Below are positions 12,876 to 25,440 of a stretch of DNA of 64,000 nucleotides, piece after piece. The stretch is from positions 16,067,704 to 16,131,703 of the forward strand of contig NC_088304.1 of NCBI RefSeq assembly GCF_032854445.1. The letters are read 5' to 3'. The notes beneath the pieces are model-generated. The model was given only the letters and a program-made list of their open reading frames with translations, ran no database searches and was not told the DNA's origin. This stretch comes from Liolophura sinensis. Taxonomy: Eukaryota > Mollusca > Polyplacophora > Chitonida > Chitonidae. Made by a program: the position numbers and the translations under genes. The stretch's first letter is position 1, and each line of letters opens with the position of its first letter.

Positions 12876-13141
12876 TTTATTTATTTATTTGATTGGTGTT
12901 TTACGCCGTACTCAAGAACATTTCACTTATACGACGGCGGCCAGCATTATGGTGGGTGGAAACCGGGCACAGCCCGGGGGAAACCCACGACCATCCGCAG
13001 GTTGCTGTCAGACCTTCCCACATACGGCCGGAGAGGAAGCCAGCATGAGCTGGACTTGAACTCACAGCGACCGCATTGGTGAGAGGCTCCTGGGTCATTA
13101 CGTTGCGCTAGCGCGCTAACCGACTGAGCCACGGAGGCCCC
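12876..13141 (-). mobile_element. tRNA-headed SINE, full length, with 15-bp target duplication
   Basis: Seen: on the minus strand a tRNA-like head (GCCTCCGTGGCTCAGTCGG), a conserved core and a tail ending in an ATTTATTTA-type run. TGATAAGTCACTGAA flanks it at 12861-12875 and 13142-13156, a clear 15-bp target-site duplication. The family resembles mollusc V-SINE/RUDI-like elements (from memory). It is inserted in an intron of the lectin-like gene. Confidence 0.9.
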
Positions 13142-13324
13142 TGATAAGTCACTGAAGAAAAAGGAGATGATTTGGTACTGTCTGTTGTGCGTGCGTATTG
13201 TGTAATATCGGGGTTATTAAGGGCAAGTATCCTTGTTTTGTGTGCGTGCCAGGGCTCTTACTAACATAATTTTGTTAACGAATTAAAGAACAGTCCTTTA
13301 AAGACTGATCTCACATATTTTTAC

Positions 13325-13396
13325 CTGTGTTTAACGCAGCTGGTGGCATGTTGGTCGTCTGGACCTCGACTGGGATCGCACCCACGGGAATGTGAT
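13325..13396 (-). CDS. 24-codon duplicated exon, copy 1 (lectin-like gene)
   Basis: Seen on the minus strand: acceptor GTCATTTCAG, 72 bases, donor GTAAAAAT, phase 1 at both ends. It reads HIPVGAIPVEVQTTNM…PAALNTG. It is the first intact copy after the CTLD exons in transcript order. Confidence 0.7.
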
Positions 13397-13439
13397 CTGA
13401 AATGACAAAAGCATGTGACTTCCTGCTAAAAATATTGTT

Positions 13440-14100
13440 GACATAACAATGGTGACAATGGACAACTCTGTGATTACACGGCCGGTTGTAAAGGATGTGG
13501 ACAGCTGTATGATTATGAGGACACCGGTGTACACGCACGGACAACCGTATGATTACAAGGGCAACGGTGTGCATACGCGAATGGCGGTATGGTTACATGG
13601 ACAATGGTGTACACACACGGACACTGGTGTACACACACGGACAGTGTAATGATTACCAGTGTAACGGTGTACAAACTCCTAATGGTGTAACGCACACGGG
13701 CAGCGGTATGGTTCCACGGGGTGTGGTGTAACCACTGCAACGGCTTGCACACACGGACAGTGGTATGATTACATGGACAGTGGTGTAGACAAGCCGGCAG
13801 TGGTATGATTACACGGGGCGTGGTTTAACCACTGGCAACTGTGTACGCACACGGTATGATTACATGGGTAACAGCACGCATCCACAGTGGTATGGTTACA
13901 CGGACAATGATGTAAAGAAAATGGGCAGTGGTATGAGTGGTATGATTACGCGTGCTGTTGTATGATTACACCGGCAGTAGTGTACATACAAGGACAGAGT
14001 TATGATTAAACGGACACTGTTGTACACATGCGGGCAGTGGTGTACATACACGAGGAGAGTGGTTTGCGGACGAACAGGGGTATAATTACACAGAGAGTAA
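13440..14100. repeat. Intronic minisatellite, degenerate ACACGGACAGTGG type
   Basis: Irregular array of GTGTACACACACGGAC and GGTATGATTACACGG words, less homogeneous than its neighbours. Confidence 0.8.
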
Positions 14101-14129
14101 TTAACTATAGCGACATGAGAGAGTTTATA

Positions 14130-14690
14130 CACCACAGATAGGGTGGTACACCACGGACAGGGTTGTAAGCCACGGACAGGTTTGTACACCACCGGCAGGT
14201 TTGTACACCACGTACAATTTTTTACACCACGGACAGGTTTGTACAACACGGACATGTTTGTACACAACGGACAGGGTTGTACACCACGGGAAGGTTTGTA
14301 CGCCGCGGCCAGGGTTCTACACCACGGACGGTGTTGTACACCACCGGCAGTTTTGTACACCACGGACAGTTTTGTACATCACGGACAGGGTTGTACACCA
14401 CGGACAGGTTTGTACAACACGGACCCACGGACAGGTTTGTACAACAAGGACCCACGGACAGGTTTGTACAACACGGACGGGGTTGTACACCACGGACAGG
14501 GTTATACACCACGTATAGGGTTGTACACCACGGACAGGGTTATACACAAAGGACAGGGTTGTATATCACGGACAGGTTTGTACACCACGGACAGGTTTGT
14601 ACACCACAGGCAGGTTTGTACACCACGGACAGGTTTGTACACCACGGGCAGGGTTGTACACCATGGACAGGGTTGTATACCAACCTTGGA
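14130..14690. repeat. 19-bp minisatellite
   Basis: About 29 units of 19 bp (ACACCACGGACAGGTTTGT and GGTTGT variants). A 19-bp period rotates the reading frame, so long open frames on both strands here (up to 263 codons) are artefacts. Confidence 0.95.
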
Positions 14691-14699
14691 TTTGTATTG

Positions 14700-15606
14700 T
14701 TTTCGCGTTACGCAGTCAAAGCGTCAATTTCTGACATTTTACACTTCATACTTCCATGTGTTGAGTTGTTTTATAGCTTGGAAAAATTCAAATAAGATTC
14801 TGACATGTTTTTCGATGTCAATTTCAGCAGTATCATCAGGCGGACAGTTTTGTGACTGCATGGACAATTTTTTACTTGAGTCTTTCTGCACGAATCCTGG
14901 AATCGAACTGCCAGTCTCACTGATAACCCATTAATGAGTTTCAAGGTGAGCATTTGGTTCTACCTCACAAAGCTCTAACCTCTCTTTATATAGACATATT
15001 GTCGACCGCGAAAAATTATGCTGTTATTTTAGACGTCATCGATGGAGTTGAGAATTCCAGATGTCTTCCGACATGTATGTGACTCTGAGTGATCAATGGC
15101 ATGTTCCTTACTATTTGAGGTTTCCTTTCAACCATCAGTTCACTCAAGTCGCTATAGTTAAAAATATGGCCGATGATTGACTTTTTTGATTGGGTTAACT
15201 CTCCTTGTTATCTGGCCGGCGGAAGACGTACTTCAGTGAACTTCTAAATGCCAGGCACGTTATTGTGTTGTAATTATGCGACCTACCATGTAACTTCAGA
15301 TCTATTGTAGAGGTCGTTGGGAATTACGAATGCTTTATAATACATTATCAGGAGAAAGAAAGATCGTATGTACTCATGTGTGTATGTATGCTTGGGGTTT
15401 AGAGTTGGTCTACTTGACAATTTTCCTGTTATAAGGCTATGAGGAGTTATTAGGGAAAAGAAGATTGTATTTGGTTTACTAGACTTCTAGACGTTGTATT
15501 GTGGGAATCTTTACGCTGCCTCATTTGCATCTTATCGGGCGGAGAGCTTAGACCACTGACGGCATTCCGTTCATAATTCTCTTAATTGACATTTTTCGGA
15601 AAATAC
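14700..15606. other. Intron of the lectin-like gene, possible relic exon flank
   Basis: No gene seen. Around 14950-14990 a TTTGG…CTACCTCACAAAGCTCTAACCTC stretch resembles the conserved intron flank of the 24-codon exons, suggesting another decayed duplicate. Confidence 0.4.
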
Positions 15607-15618
15607 AGATCCAATATA

Positions 15619-15906
15619 TATATATATATATATATTTTTTAGTTGATTTTTTAGTTGATTGTTTTACGCTGTACTCAAGAATATTTCACTTATACGACGG
15701 CGGCCAGCATTATGGTGGGTGGAAACCGGGCAGAGCCCGGGGGAAACCCACGACCATCTGCAGGTTACTGCAAGACCTTCAAACGTACGGCCGTAGAGGA
15801 AGTCAGCATGAGCTGGACTTGAACTCATAGCGACCGCATTGGTGAGAGGCTCCTGGGTCACAACGCTGCGCTATCGCGCTAAACAACTGAGCCACGGAGG
15901 CCCCTG
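15619..15906 (-). mobile_element. tRNA-headed SINE, full length, with 12-bp target duplication
   Basis: Same family and orientation as the 12.9-kb copy. AGATCCAATATA occurs at 15607-15618 and 15907-15918. An (AT)n tract follows the left duplication. Confidence 0.9.
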
Positions 15907-16013
15907 AGATCCAATATAAGAAAATACTAATTTAGCTATTAGTCAAATGCAACTCATTTTTGAATTTAGCTGAACCAACTCAAAAATTCTGAATTTCTGG
16001 GCGGTATGTCCCT

Positions 16014-16079
16014 TTAATGTGGCTGATGACAAGTTTGTCATCTGATCTTAGGCTGTAGTCGTATTCACGAGAATGTGAT
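16014..16079 (-). pseudogene. Dead copy of the 24-codon exon
   Basis: Seen on the minus strand: a clear relative of the repeat exons with the acceptor kept (GTCGCTTCAG), but with an in-frame TAA in the middle and the donor GT destroyed. It is probably skipped in splicing. Its presence shows the exon family was once larger. Confidence 0.6.
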
Positions 16080-16110
16080 CTGAAGCGACAAACACACATC
16101 TTCGTGATAA

Positions 16111-17050
16111 TCTCATCTTCCTATCAGCAAGGTTGGTATGCGCTATAGGCCTCTTAGTCACTCTTTCTTTACTGTAAACGTAAAAGCCTTCGGAAATTTA
16201 GGCCTCTCTTTGAACAGCCAATGGCATTGTGACCGGACTTCCCCCGGGGCATGTTCAGCCAGTCTGTGATCGTCCCTTATAAGTGTGTATTTCCTTGTTT
16301 CAAAGGAAATAAACTTACGTTCGGATGCGATTTATTGCTTGACACAACAATATGCAACAGCAATAAGCAGAGCTATGCAGGGTGACTGATGTGCCTTTAC
16401 TGAAACGAGCGGGCAGCGGAATGTCACTGTGCTGTCAGGGAACTCCAGTGACAGCGAAAGATACCGAACAGCCGATCGATATAGCCTTGGTTGTGGTTGT
16501 TCTTTCACCACTGATTTCTGTCAAGCCTATTTTGCCTCGAAATGACCGTTCCCCTGATAACCTTTAACACGTCGATATGCAGGGGTTATTTCTTGTATCC
16601 TGTATCCTAGCTGTAATATGTACGTTGTTGTTGTTAAGAAACTTCGTACGGTACTGTAGGCCTACTGCTGCAGCAGGGAAGACGTCACATAACAAGGAGA
16701 GGCGCTTGTGACCCCACCCCATGTTGTTTTGTACTCCTGTCAATGCAAATAACTAAGGTGGAATCTGATTGGATCATAAATCACGCACATTTATGCAGGA
16801 AAGTTCAGGGCTTTGACGAGTTAACATGGTTGAGTAGGCCTAAATCAAGATGGATGATATCAGACATTGCTAGCTTGATTAAATGAAGATGGATGATCCT
16901 AAAGTGACATTTAACACACGATTTGTAATTTGGGCAAAAGCTTAGCTTAAATGTGGGCACACATATGACGGTAGGCCTATAAGCTTGGATCACTATATAT
17001 TCGCTATTTTTATTTGGACTGGCGCTCGCATTGTCATGGCTTACTGTCAT
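16111..17050. other. Intron, no gene seen
   Basis: Unique sequence between the dead repeat exon and a truncated SINE. Nothing else recognised. Confidence 0.4.
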
Positions 17051-17055
17051 TCAAC

Positions 17056-17235
17056 CAGCCCATGCTGGCTTCCTCTCCGGCCGTATGTGGGAAGGTCTGA
17101 CAGCAACCTGCGGATGGTCGTGGGTTTGCCCTGGGCTCAGCCCGGTTTCCTCCCACCATAATGGTGGCCGCCGTCGTATAAGTGAAATATTCATGAGTAC
17201 GGCGTAAAACACCAATCTAATAAATCGAATAAATA
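17056..17235 (+). mobile_element. SINE, 5'-truncated
   Basis: Plus-strand copy lacking the tRNA-like head. It starts within the core at CATGCTGGCTTCCTCTCC and ends in an AATAAAT-type tail. Confidence 0.85.
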
Positions 17236-17257
17236 CTGGCATTCTGTTTTCATTCAT

Positions 17258-18045
17258 GTCGGTCTGTTGGCTAAGTCGGTGTCTGTTGTATCCACCAGGT
17301 CCTGGTCTGTTTTGTCGGCCAGATCCAAGTCTGTTTTGTCGGATAGGTCCCGGACTGTTTTTTTTTTTTTTTGGGTAGGCCCCAGACTGTTTTGTCCGAT
17401 AGGTCCCGGTCTTTTTTGTCGGCTAAATCCCGGTCTTTTTTTTTTTTTTTTTTGTCGGGTAGATCACGGTCACGGTCGGTTTTGTTGGCTAGATTCCGTT
17501 TTGTGTTGTCAGATAGGTCCCGTTCTGTGTTGTCTGCTGGATTCCTGCCTGTTTTGTCTGATGGGCTAGATCCCGGTATGTTTTGTCGGCTAGATCCGGG
17601 TCGGATAGGCCCCGTTCGGTGTTGTCTGATATGTCCCGGTCTCTGTTGTCAGCTAAATCCCGGCCCGACTTTTTTTTCCTCGGCTAGATCCTGTCAGTTT
17701 CGTCGGCTAGACCCCGGTCTGTTTTGACGGCTATGTCCCAGTCAGTTTTGTCGCTTAGGTCCATGTATGTGATGCCATTTAGAACCCCTTCTAATTTTTT
17801 CGTTTAGATCCCGGTCTGTTTTGTCGGTCAAGCCCTGAACTAGGTACCGTTGTGTTCTGTCGGCTAGGTGACCATCTGTTGTGTCGATTAGGCCCCGGTC
17901 ATTTTTGTCGGTTAGGTTTCGGCCTGTTTCTCGTGTAAAACCCTGGTTTGTTTTGTCCTGTAGTACCCGGATTGTTTCTTCCATTACGTTTGTTGTGTCG
18001 GTTATATCCCGGCCTGTTTTGTCGGTTACAGGTTGAGGTTTTTAA
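17258..18045. repeat. ~20-24-bp minisatellite (TTTTGTCGGCTAGATCCCGG)
   Basis: Degenerate array of TTTTGTCGG-TAG-TCCCGGTCTG units, with two poly-T expansions at ~17357-17371 and ~17438-17453. Translated frames show Ser/Arg-Ser repeats that carry no coding meaning. Confidence 0.85.
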
Positions 18046-18061
18046 GGCCGGGACCTAGTTA

Positions 18062-18219
18062 TTATTTATTTATTTGATTGGTGTTTTACGCCGTACTCAA
18101 GAATATTTCACTTATACGACGGCGGCCAGCATTATGGTGGGAGGAAACCGGGCTGAGCCCAGGGCAAACCCACGACCATCCGCAGGTTGCTGTCAGACCT
18201 TCCCACGTACAGCCGGAGT
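18062..18219 (-). mobile_element. SINE, truncated before the tRNA head
   Basis: Minus-strand tail and core only. The break is at CCGGAG|TTACTAG, close to the CTLD exon b donor. Confidence 0.85.
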
Positions 18220-18251
18220 TACTAGTAAAAATCTAAAAGCATGTTGCTTAC

Positions 18252-18446
18252 CATACTGACATATATAGGCAAACGATTTGGAGCAGTCTTCCTTGGTCAT
18301 GATAGGAGTTACAGTTGCGTAAACGCCCATGGAATCAACAGTCTTCTTGAGAACCATACACTTTGGTTTCACAGTAAACCACCCTACTATTGTGTTTAAA
18401 GAGTCTATCATATTTCCAGAGCCGCCCCAGGTAGCAACGGGAGTAC
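18252..18446 (-). CDS. C-type lectin-like domain exon b (C-terminal half)
   Basis: Seen on the minus strand: acceptor CTTCATAG, 195 bases, donor GTAAGCAAC, phase 1 at both ends. It reads from TPVATWGGSGNM to DCSKSFAYICQY, the last being the usual C-terminal Cys pair region of a CTLD. It joins exon a in frame at WTDG. I see no EPN, QPD or clear WND calcium-site motif, so sugar binding cannot be assumed. Confidence 0.75.
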
Positions 18447-19298
<852 letters not shown>

Positions 19299-19610
19299 CG
19301 TCAGTCCACTGGTATTTGCCATCAAGCACTTGTGCGCCAGCCCAAAAGGTTTCTACTCCCTCTAGTAAAACTTGTGCTGCGCGGGAATTTGTTTCCAACC
19401 AGTCCACCGTTACCCTTGGGATGTCCAGAACATGATATGCCAACGCCTCTGTGTCTGCTTTGATCAGCTGCCCATCCCTCTCTCTACAATCACGGTCGGC
19501 ATTTGACCATGTTCGCTCCTCATACATTATTTTGTAACAGAGATCCTTATAAGAACGTCCTCGAAAGGCATTACACCAGTCTTTCATGGCTTTCATGTCA
19601 ACGTGGATGT
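19299..19610 (-). CDS. C-type lectin-like domain exon a (N-terminal two thirds)
   Basis: Seen on the minus strand: acceptor TGATTTGCAG, 312 bases, donor GTAGTATCT, phase 1 at both ends. The exon reads DWCNAF … DLCYKI … RTWSNADRDC … GQLIKADTEAL … FWAGA … YQWTDG. These are the N-terminal Cys pairs and the WxxA-x-C helix of a C-type lectin-like domain. Together with exon b it gives about 169 residues. The protein is likely secreted, but its signal-peptide exon, which should lie above 19.6 kb, was not found. Confidence 0.8.
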
Positions 19611-19689
19611 CTGCAAATCAATTAAAACATGAATTTGCAAGTTCGTATATAATTTTGTTTATGATTTGACTTAAGTAATGTCACTGAAA

Positions 19690-20815
19690 TGTGCAGATGA
19701 GTCTTACAAGCCCGCAATTATCATGCCCAAAATATGCAGATGGGACTTAAAGACAGCAGTTGCCATGCCTAAAAGGTGCAGATGAGGCTCACAAGACAGC
19801 AATTATCATGCCTAAAATGTGCAGATGGGACTTAAAGACAGCAGTTGCCATGCCTAAAATGTGCAAATGAGACTTACAAGCCCGCAATTATCATGCCCAA
19901 AATATGCAGATGGGACTTAAAGACAGCAGTTGCCATGCCTAAATGTGCAGATGGGACTTACAAGACAGCAATTATCATGCCTAAAATGTGGAGATGGGAC
20001 TCACAAGACAGCAGTTGCCATGCCTAAAATGTGCAGATGAGACTTACAAGCCCGCAATTATCATGCCCAAAATATGCAGATGGGACTTACAAGACAGCAG
20101 TTGCCATGCCTAAAATGTGCAGATGGGACTTACAAGACAGCAATTATCATGTTCAAAATGTGGAGATGGGACTCACAAGACAGCAGTTATCATGTTCAAA
20201 ATGTGGAGATGGGACTTACAAGACAGCAGTTATCATGTTCTAAATGAGCAGATGGGACTCGCAAGACAGCAGTTATCATATTCAAAATGTGCAGATGGGA
20301 TTTACAAGACAGCAATTATCATGCCTAAAATGTGGAGATGGGACTCACAAGACAGCGGTTATCATGTTCAAAATGTGCAGATGGGATTTACAAGACAGCA
20401 ATTATCATGCCTATAAATGTGGAGATGAGACTTACAAGCCCGCAATTATCATGCATAAAATGTGGAGATGGGACTCACAAGACAGCGGTTATCATGTTCA
20501 AAATGTGCAGATGGGATTTACAAGACAGCAATTATCATGCCTAAAATGTGGAGATGGGACTCACAAGACAGCGGTTATCATGTTCAAAATGTGCAGATAG
20601 GAATTACAAGACAGCAATTATCATGCCTAAAATGTGGAGATGGGACTCACAAGACAGCGGTTATCATGTTCGAAATGTGGAGATCGGACTTACAAGATAG
20701 CAGTTATCATGCCTAAAATGTGGAGATGGGACTCACAAGACAGCAGCTATCATGCCTAAGATGTGGAGATGGGACTTACAAGACAGCAGTTATCATGTTC
20801 AAAATGTGGAGATCG
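19690..20815. repeat. ~43-bp satellite
   Basis: About 26 units with AAAATGTGCAGATGGGACTT and ACAAGACAGCAATTATCATG. Units alternate TTGCCATG with TTATCATG variants. Confidence 0.95.
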
Positions 20816-20829
20816 GTTACCATTTCCCA

Positions 20830-22630
20830 AATTTACCTACTTAACAACAGCAGTCACTATCCCTGAAATGTACAAAATGGTTGTGCAGACAAGACAGCAG
20901 TCACTAGTCCTGAAAAATACAAAATTGTTTGGCTGACATAACAGCTGTCACTATTCCTGAAATGTACAAAGATGTGTGGCTTACAAGACAGCAGGCACTA
21001 CTCCAGAGATGTACAGAATTGCTAGGCTGACAAGACACCAGACGTTACTCCAGAGATGTACAAAACTCCTAGGCTGACAAAACAGCAGACACTACTCCAG
21101 AGATGTACAGAACTGCTTGGCTTACAAGACAGCAGACACTACTCCAGAGATGTACAGAATGGCTTGGCTGACAAGACAGCAGACACTACTCCAGAGATGT
21201 ACAGAATTGCTTGGCTGACAAAACAGCAGACACTAGTCCAGAGATGTACAGAAATGCTTGGCTAAAAAGACAGCAGGCACTACTCCAGAGATGTGCAGAA
21301 TTGCTTGGCTGACAAGACAGCAGTCACTAGTCCTGAAAAATACAAAATTGTTTGGCTGACATAACAGCTGTCACTATTCCTGAAATGTACAAAGATGTGT
21401 GGCTTACAAGACAGCAGGCACTACTCCAGAGATGTACAGAATTGCTAGGCTGACAAGACACCAGACGTTACTCCAGAGATGTACAGAACTCCTAGGCTGA
21501 CAAAACAGCAGACACTACTCCAGAGATGTACAGAACTGCTTGGCTTACAAGACCGCAGACACTACTCCAGAGATGTACAGAATGGCTTGGCTGACAAGAC
21601 AGCAGACACTACTCCAGAGATGTACAGAATTGCTTGGCTGACAAAACAGCAGACACTACTCCAGAGATGTACAGAAATGCTTGGCTAAAAAGACAGCAGG
21701 CACTACTCCAGAGATGTGCAGAATTGCTTGGCTGACAAAACAGCAGAAGCTAGTCCAGAGATGTACAGAATTGCTTGGCTGACAAGACACCAGACACTAC
21801 TCCAGAGATGTACAGAATTGCTTGGCTGACAAAACAGCAGACACTACTCCAGAGATGTACAGAACTGCTTGGCTGACAAGACAGCAGACACTACTCCAGA
21901 GATGTACAGAACTGCTTGGCTGACAAGACAGCAGACACTACTCCAGAGATGTACAGAGCTGCTAGGCTGACAAGACAGCAGAAATCACTCCAGAGATGTA
22001 CAGAGTTGCTTGGCTGACAAAACAGCAGACACCACTCCAGAGATGTACAGAACTGCTTGGCTGACAAAACAGCAGACACTACTCCAGAGATGTACAGAAC
22101 TGCTTGGCTGACAAGACCGCAGACATTACTCCAGAGATGTACAGAACTGCTTGGCTGACAAGACAGCAGACACTAGTCCAGAGATGTACAGAATTGCTTG
22201 GCTGACAAAACAGCAGACACTACTCCAGAGATGTTCAGAATTGCTTGGCTAAAAAGACAGCAGACACTACTCCAGAGATGTGCAGAATTGCTTGGCTGAC
22301 AAGACACCAGACACTAGTCCAGAGATGTACAGAATTGCTTGGCTGACAAGACAGCAGACACTACTCCAGAGATGTACAGAATTGCTTGGTTGACAAGACA
22401 GCAGACACTACTCCAGAGATGTACAGAACTGCTTGACTGACAAGACAGCAGACACTACTCCAGAGATGTACAGAACTGCTTGGCTGACAAGACAGCAGAC
22501 ACTACTCCAGAGATGTACAGAACTGCTTGACTGACAAGACAGCAGACACTACTCCAGAGATGTACAGAATTGCTTGGCTGACAAGACAGCAGACAATACT
22601 CCAGAGATGTACAGAACTGCTTGGCTTACA
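20830..22630. repeat. 47-bp satellite with a 423-bp higher-order block
   Basis: Seen: 47-bp units (CCAGAGATGTACAGAATTGC plus TTGGCTGACAAGACAGCAGA). The block carrying the distinctive TCACTAGTCCTGAAAAATAC starts at 20901 and again at 21324, an offset of 423 = 9 x 47, so nine units were duplicated together. It shares the ACAAGACAGCAG word with the neighbouring 43-bp satellite. Confidence 0.95.
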
Positions 22631-23230
22631 AGTCAAAAGATCAAGAAATAATTGTATTAAGGTTAAAATTTACGAAATGTTTATACTCTGTATACTACGA
22701 TTCTCACAAAGACAATATAACTGCGTCCCCAACTGCCGCAGTGTTCACCAAAACAGGTCATCGTTACATTATCGTAAAAAAACCCACATGTTTTCGTAAG
22801 TCCTACTATTTACATAGATTACCATATTTATGTCAAAATTAGCAACACCATTTACCAACACTGTCTAAGCATGCTGGTGCAAACGAATTGCACACGCCTT
22901 TTGGCAGACCTATATATACCTGTGTTGAAATGAATACGAGTAATAATTAATAATTAATAATTAATAAGTGATATTCTTACAGTTTAATCCTTTTCGTTTA
23001 CAAGACAGTATATTGATAACCTTTTAGCTATAAACAATTCTCATATTGTCCATGCAATGTATGCTCCTTATTTGGATTTGAAAGTGGCAGGAGATGGTTT
23101 AGACAGTTCATATTATTTTGTATATTTATATGTAAAAGGATGAACACTGCCTCGCTTCCCGCCTTTTTATAGTAAAACTGAAAAAGTTTGAAATTTTGCA
23201 AATATATCCCTAATTGAACATGAAGGATAA
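22631..23230. other. No recognisable gene
   Basis: AT-rich sequence with short ATTAATA repeats near 22940. No supported feature. Confidence 0.4.
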
Positions 23231-23373
23231 CACTATAAAACTGTTCTACTGGACAATGTATATTACTTACTGACGTTGCGGAGACAACCTCTCGCATTCA
23301 GGCTGACGGCGATAGGTTGTCGCCGCAACGCCAGTAAATATCATACATTGTCCAATAGAACAGTGTTAGAGTG
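23231..23373. repeat. Long hairpin / MITE-like fold-back
   Basis: Seen: arms of about 60 bases at 23231-23290 and 23314-23373 pair with few mismatches around a 23-base loop. The arm contains TTGGACAATGTAT and GACGTTGCGG-GACAACCT. It has no coding content. A MITE remnant or a transcribed hairpin RNA are both possible. Confidence 0.75.
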
Positions 23374-24330
23374 TTATGTTTTATAGTATACTAACCTGGA
23401 TGTCTGAGAATCTACATTCTTAATTGAACATGGTTTATCTCGATTTATGAGATCGTGTGCAAAATGCGATGATTTCAAACTTCATGGTAAGTTAAAGTGA
23501 AAGAAAGCTAAAATGTGAAGTAAGGTTCATTATACAGACAACTTAAACTATGTGTAAAAATTCATTTATTTACTCTCTTTTTTTTTTAGATTTTTTTATA
23601 GAGTGTTAAAAGGCATTCAAATAACTCTGACGTCACATTACCATTTTCCCCGATGTTCACCAGAAGGAAGGAATTTTTTAGAACATCATTTAAGCAATCT
23701 TTTACACATCGGTTAAAAGAGTTGTTACAATATTTAGTGTCGTTATTGAAGTTGGAAACACTTCCCGAGACATCAGAGTTCCTCAACTCTGACAGTATGG
23801 CCCATAAAACCAAGGATACTCCTCCAAACGCATTCACTCTAAGTTTCTAAAATTTTATAATAAATATGTAAGCCTCATTGACTAGTATGGACAGAGCGCT
23901 CAGGAACTGGCGAAATGTTTTAAATAATTTCGGTTGTTTATTAAGCGTATTTATTACATCAGCATGGTACAGTTAAGGACGATGCAATCAAAACGCAATT
24001 GAACAACTAATACTAGTATTTGACACGAGTTTGAAATCACCATTTGAAGTTGATGACAGCTTATTGTTTCTCATTTATTTGGAAATTAGTTTTACCATTG
24101 TCGACTTGGAACCCCTGTTCATGGTCTACAAGTGGTACTTGAATGTCGGAATTAAACCGAAGTAAAATTTCAAAAAAAAACAACCAATAAATAAACAAAT
24201 ATTTCTTCGTAAGTCGAGATCTCACATAACGGAATAGCTCTGATCTTTGCCGCCTTGCTTGGAATGGCGCTGATGGTTTCATCATATTTTATGATGACAA
24301 GTTTAGAAACAACACAAACACTCCATGAAA
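23374..24330. other. AT-rich, no supported gene
   Basis: A minus-strand open frame at 23642-23837 is hydrophobic then Cys-rich and ends at a phase-1 donor (GTAATG). It opens with GTG and has a stop just upstream, so I could not tie it to the lectin-like gene as its first exon. Confidence 0.3.
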
Positions 24331-25440
24331 TTGTTATAAAAACGCAAATTGTAATATTTAATTTAAAAAGCCAATCTAACAGTGTTTTTTTCATAATAAT
24401 TATTACAAAGTGCAACTCTGGAAAATTTCCTCTAAAGATGACCTTGCCTAACCTGAAAGATGTCATGAATGAGAATAGAAGCGATAACTTAAGACAACAC
24501 TCATGTCTGATTGATTGACTTAATTCAGACCATATTTTGTATTTATAAATAAATTAGTTATTATTTAAGCTCATTCAAAATTTGGTACGTACTTAATGTT
24601 TATTTTGAATAACCCTAATGTTTGAAAAAATACTTTTTTTGGCCTACAGCGTTACTGCTAATGATATAACATGTAATAATTTATTACAAAAACCACTCTT
24701 AGAGTCGCAAATTGTAATAATTATAAGAAATTGTGTTTTATTACAAATTGCGTTAGCGTCTGGAACGCAATTTGTAATAACGTAATATGTAACAAACGTG
24801 TTTCATCATTTTTCTTCTTTATCATATCTGTCAGTTACCATGTCTATATTATGAACATTTACAATAAATGCTCACGCAAGACTACAACACTGAGAATAAA
24901 ACCAGAGTATAAAACACTGTGTGATAGCTGACAGACCCACTCATCGTAACCGCTGAAATTCGGCCTTTTAGCAATCTTCCGAAATTAGGGTTTTGTTATA
25001 ACTGCGTATTCTCATACTTAAATGTTAGACATTAACTTACGGACCCTACCACACCATAAACACAGAAATTGTTACATATTGTGTAAACGTCTGGGTCGCA
25101 ATTAATGATAAGGCAAAAAATATGTAACGAGTATGTTCTTAAAGGAAGTTATCGTCATTTTTTTTTTCATTCATGACATCTGCCTGTTCAGAGATCGACA
25201 TTTTTCTAGTGTCTTCTTGACAGGAATAAGTTATACCAGAAAACCAATCTGGAACTTGCAATTTGTAATAGTTTATTACAATAATCTACTCTCGAAGTAT
25301 ACCATCACAAAATGCAACGAAAACGCAATTTGTAATAATTAATACAAAAAGCAACTTTGAGTGTTGCTTTTTGTAATAATTCATGACAAATTGTGTTTTT
25401 AATTTATTTACAAATTGCAATGTTACGCAGCTTTGTAAAC
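24330..25440. repeat. Cluster of GCAATTTGTAATAA motifs in both orientations
   Basis: Around ten occurrences of GCAATTTGTAATAA or its complement TTATTACAAATTGC, with near variants, at about 24345, 24400, 24675, 24705, 24745, 24765, 25255, 25270, 25325, 25370 and 25405. Several form local palindromes such as TTTGTAATAATTATTACAAA. Confidence 0.65.

Noticed and set aside
14143-14934. 263-codon open frame over the 19-bp repeat
   Set aside because: The repeat period is not a multiple of three, so all frames open together. Overlapping frames on both strands give the same low-complexity pattern, and its non-repeat end has no domain.
19845-20716. Overlapping open frames of 60-118 codons
   Set aside because: Translations of the 43-bp satellite in rotating frames.
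23642-23837. Signal-peptide exon of the lectin-like gene
   Set aside because: It ends at a phase-1 donor that would fit, but there is no ATG and a stop lies just upstream. Two satellites separate it from the CTLD exons.
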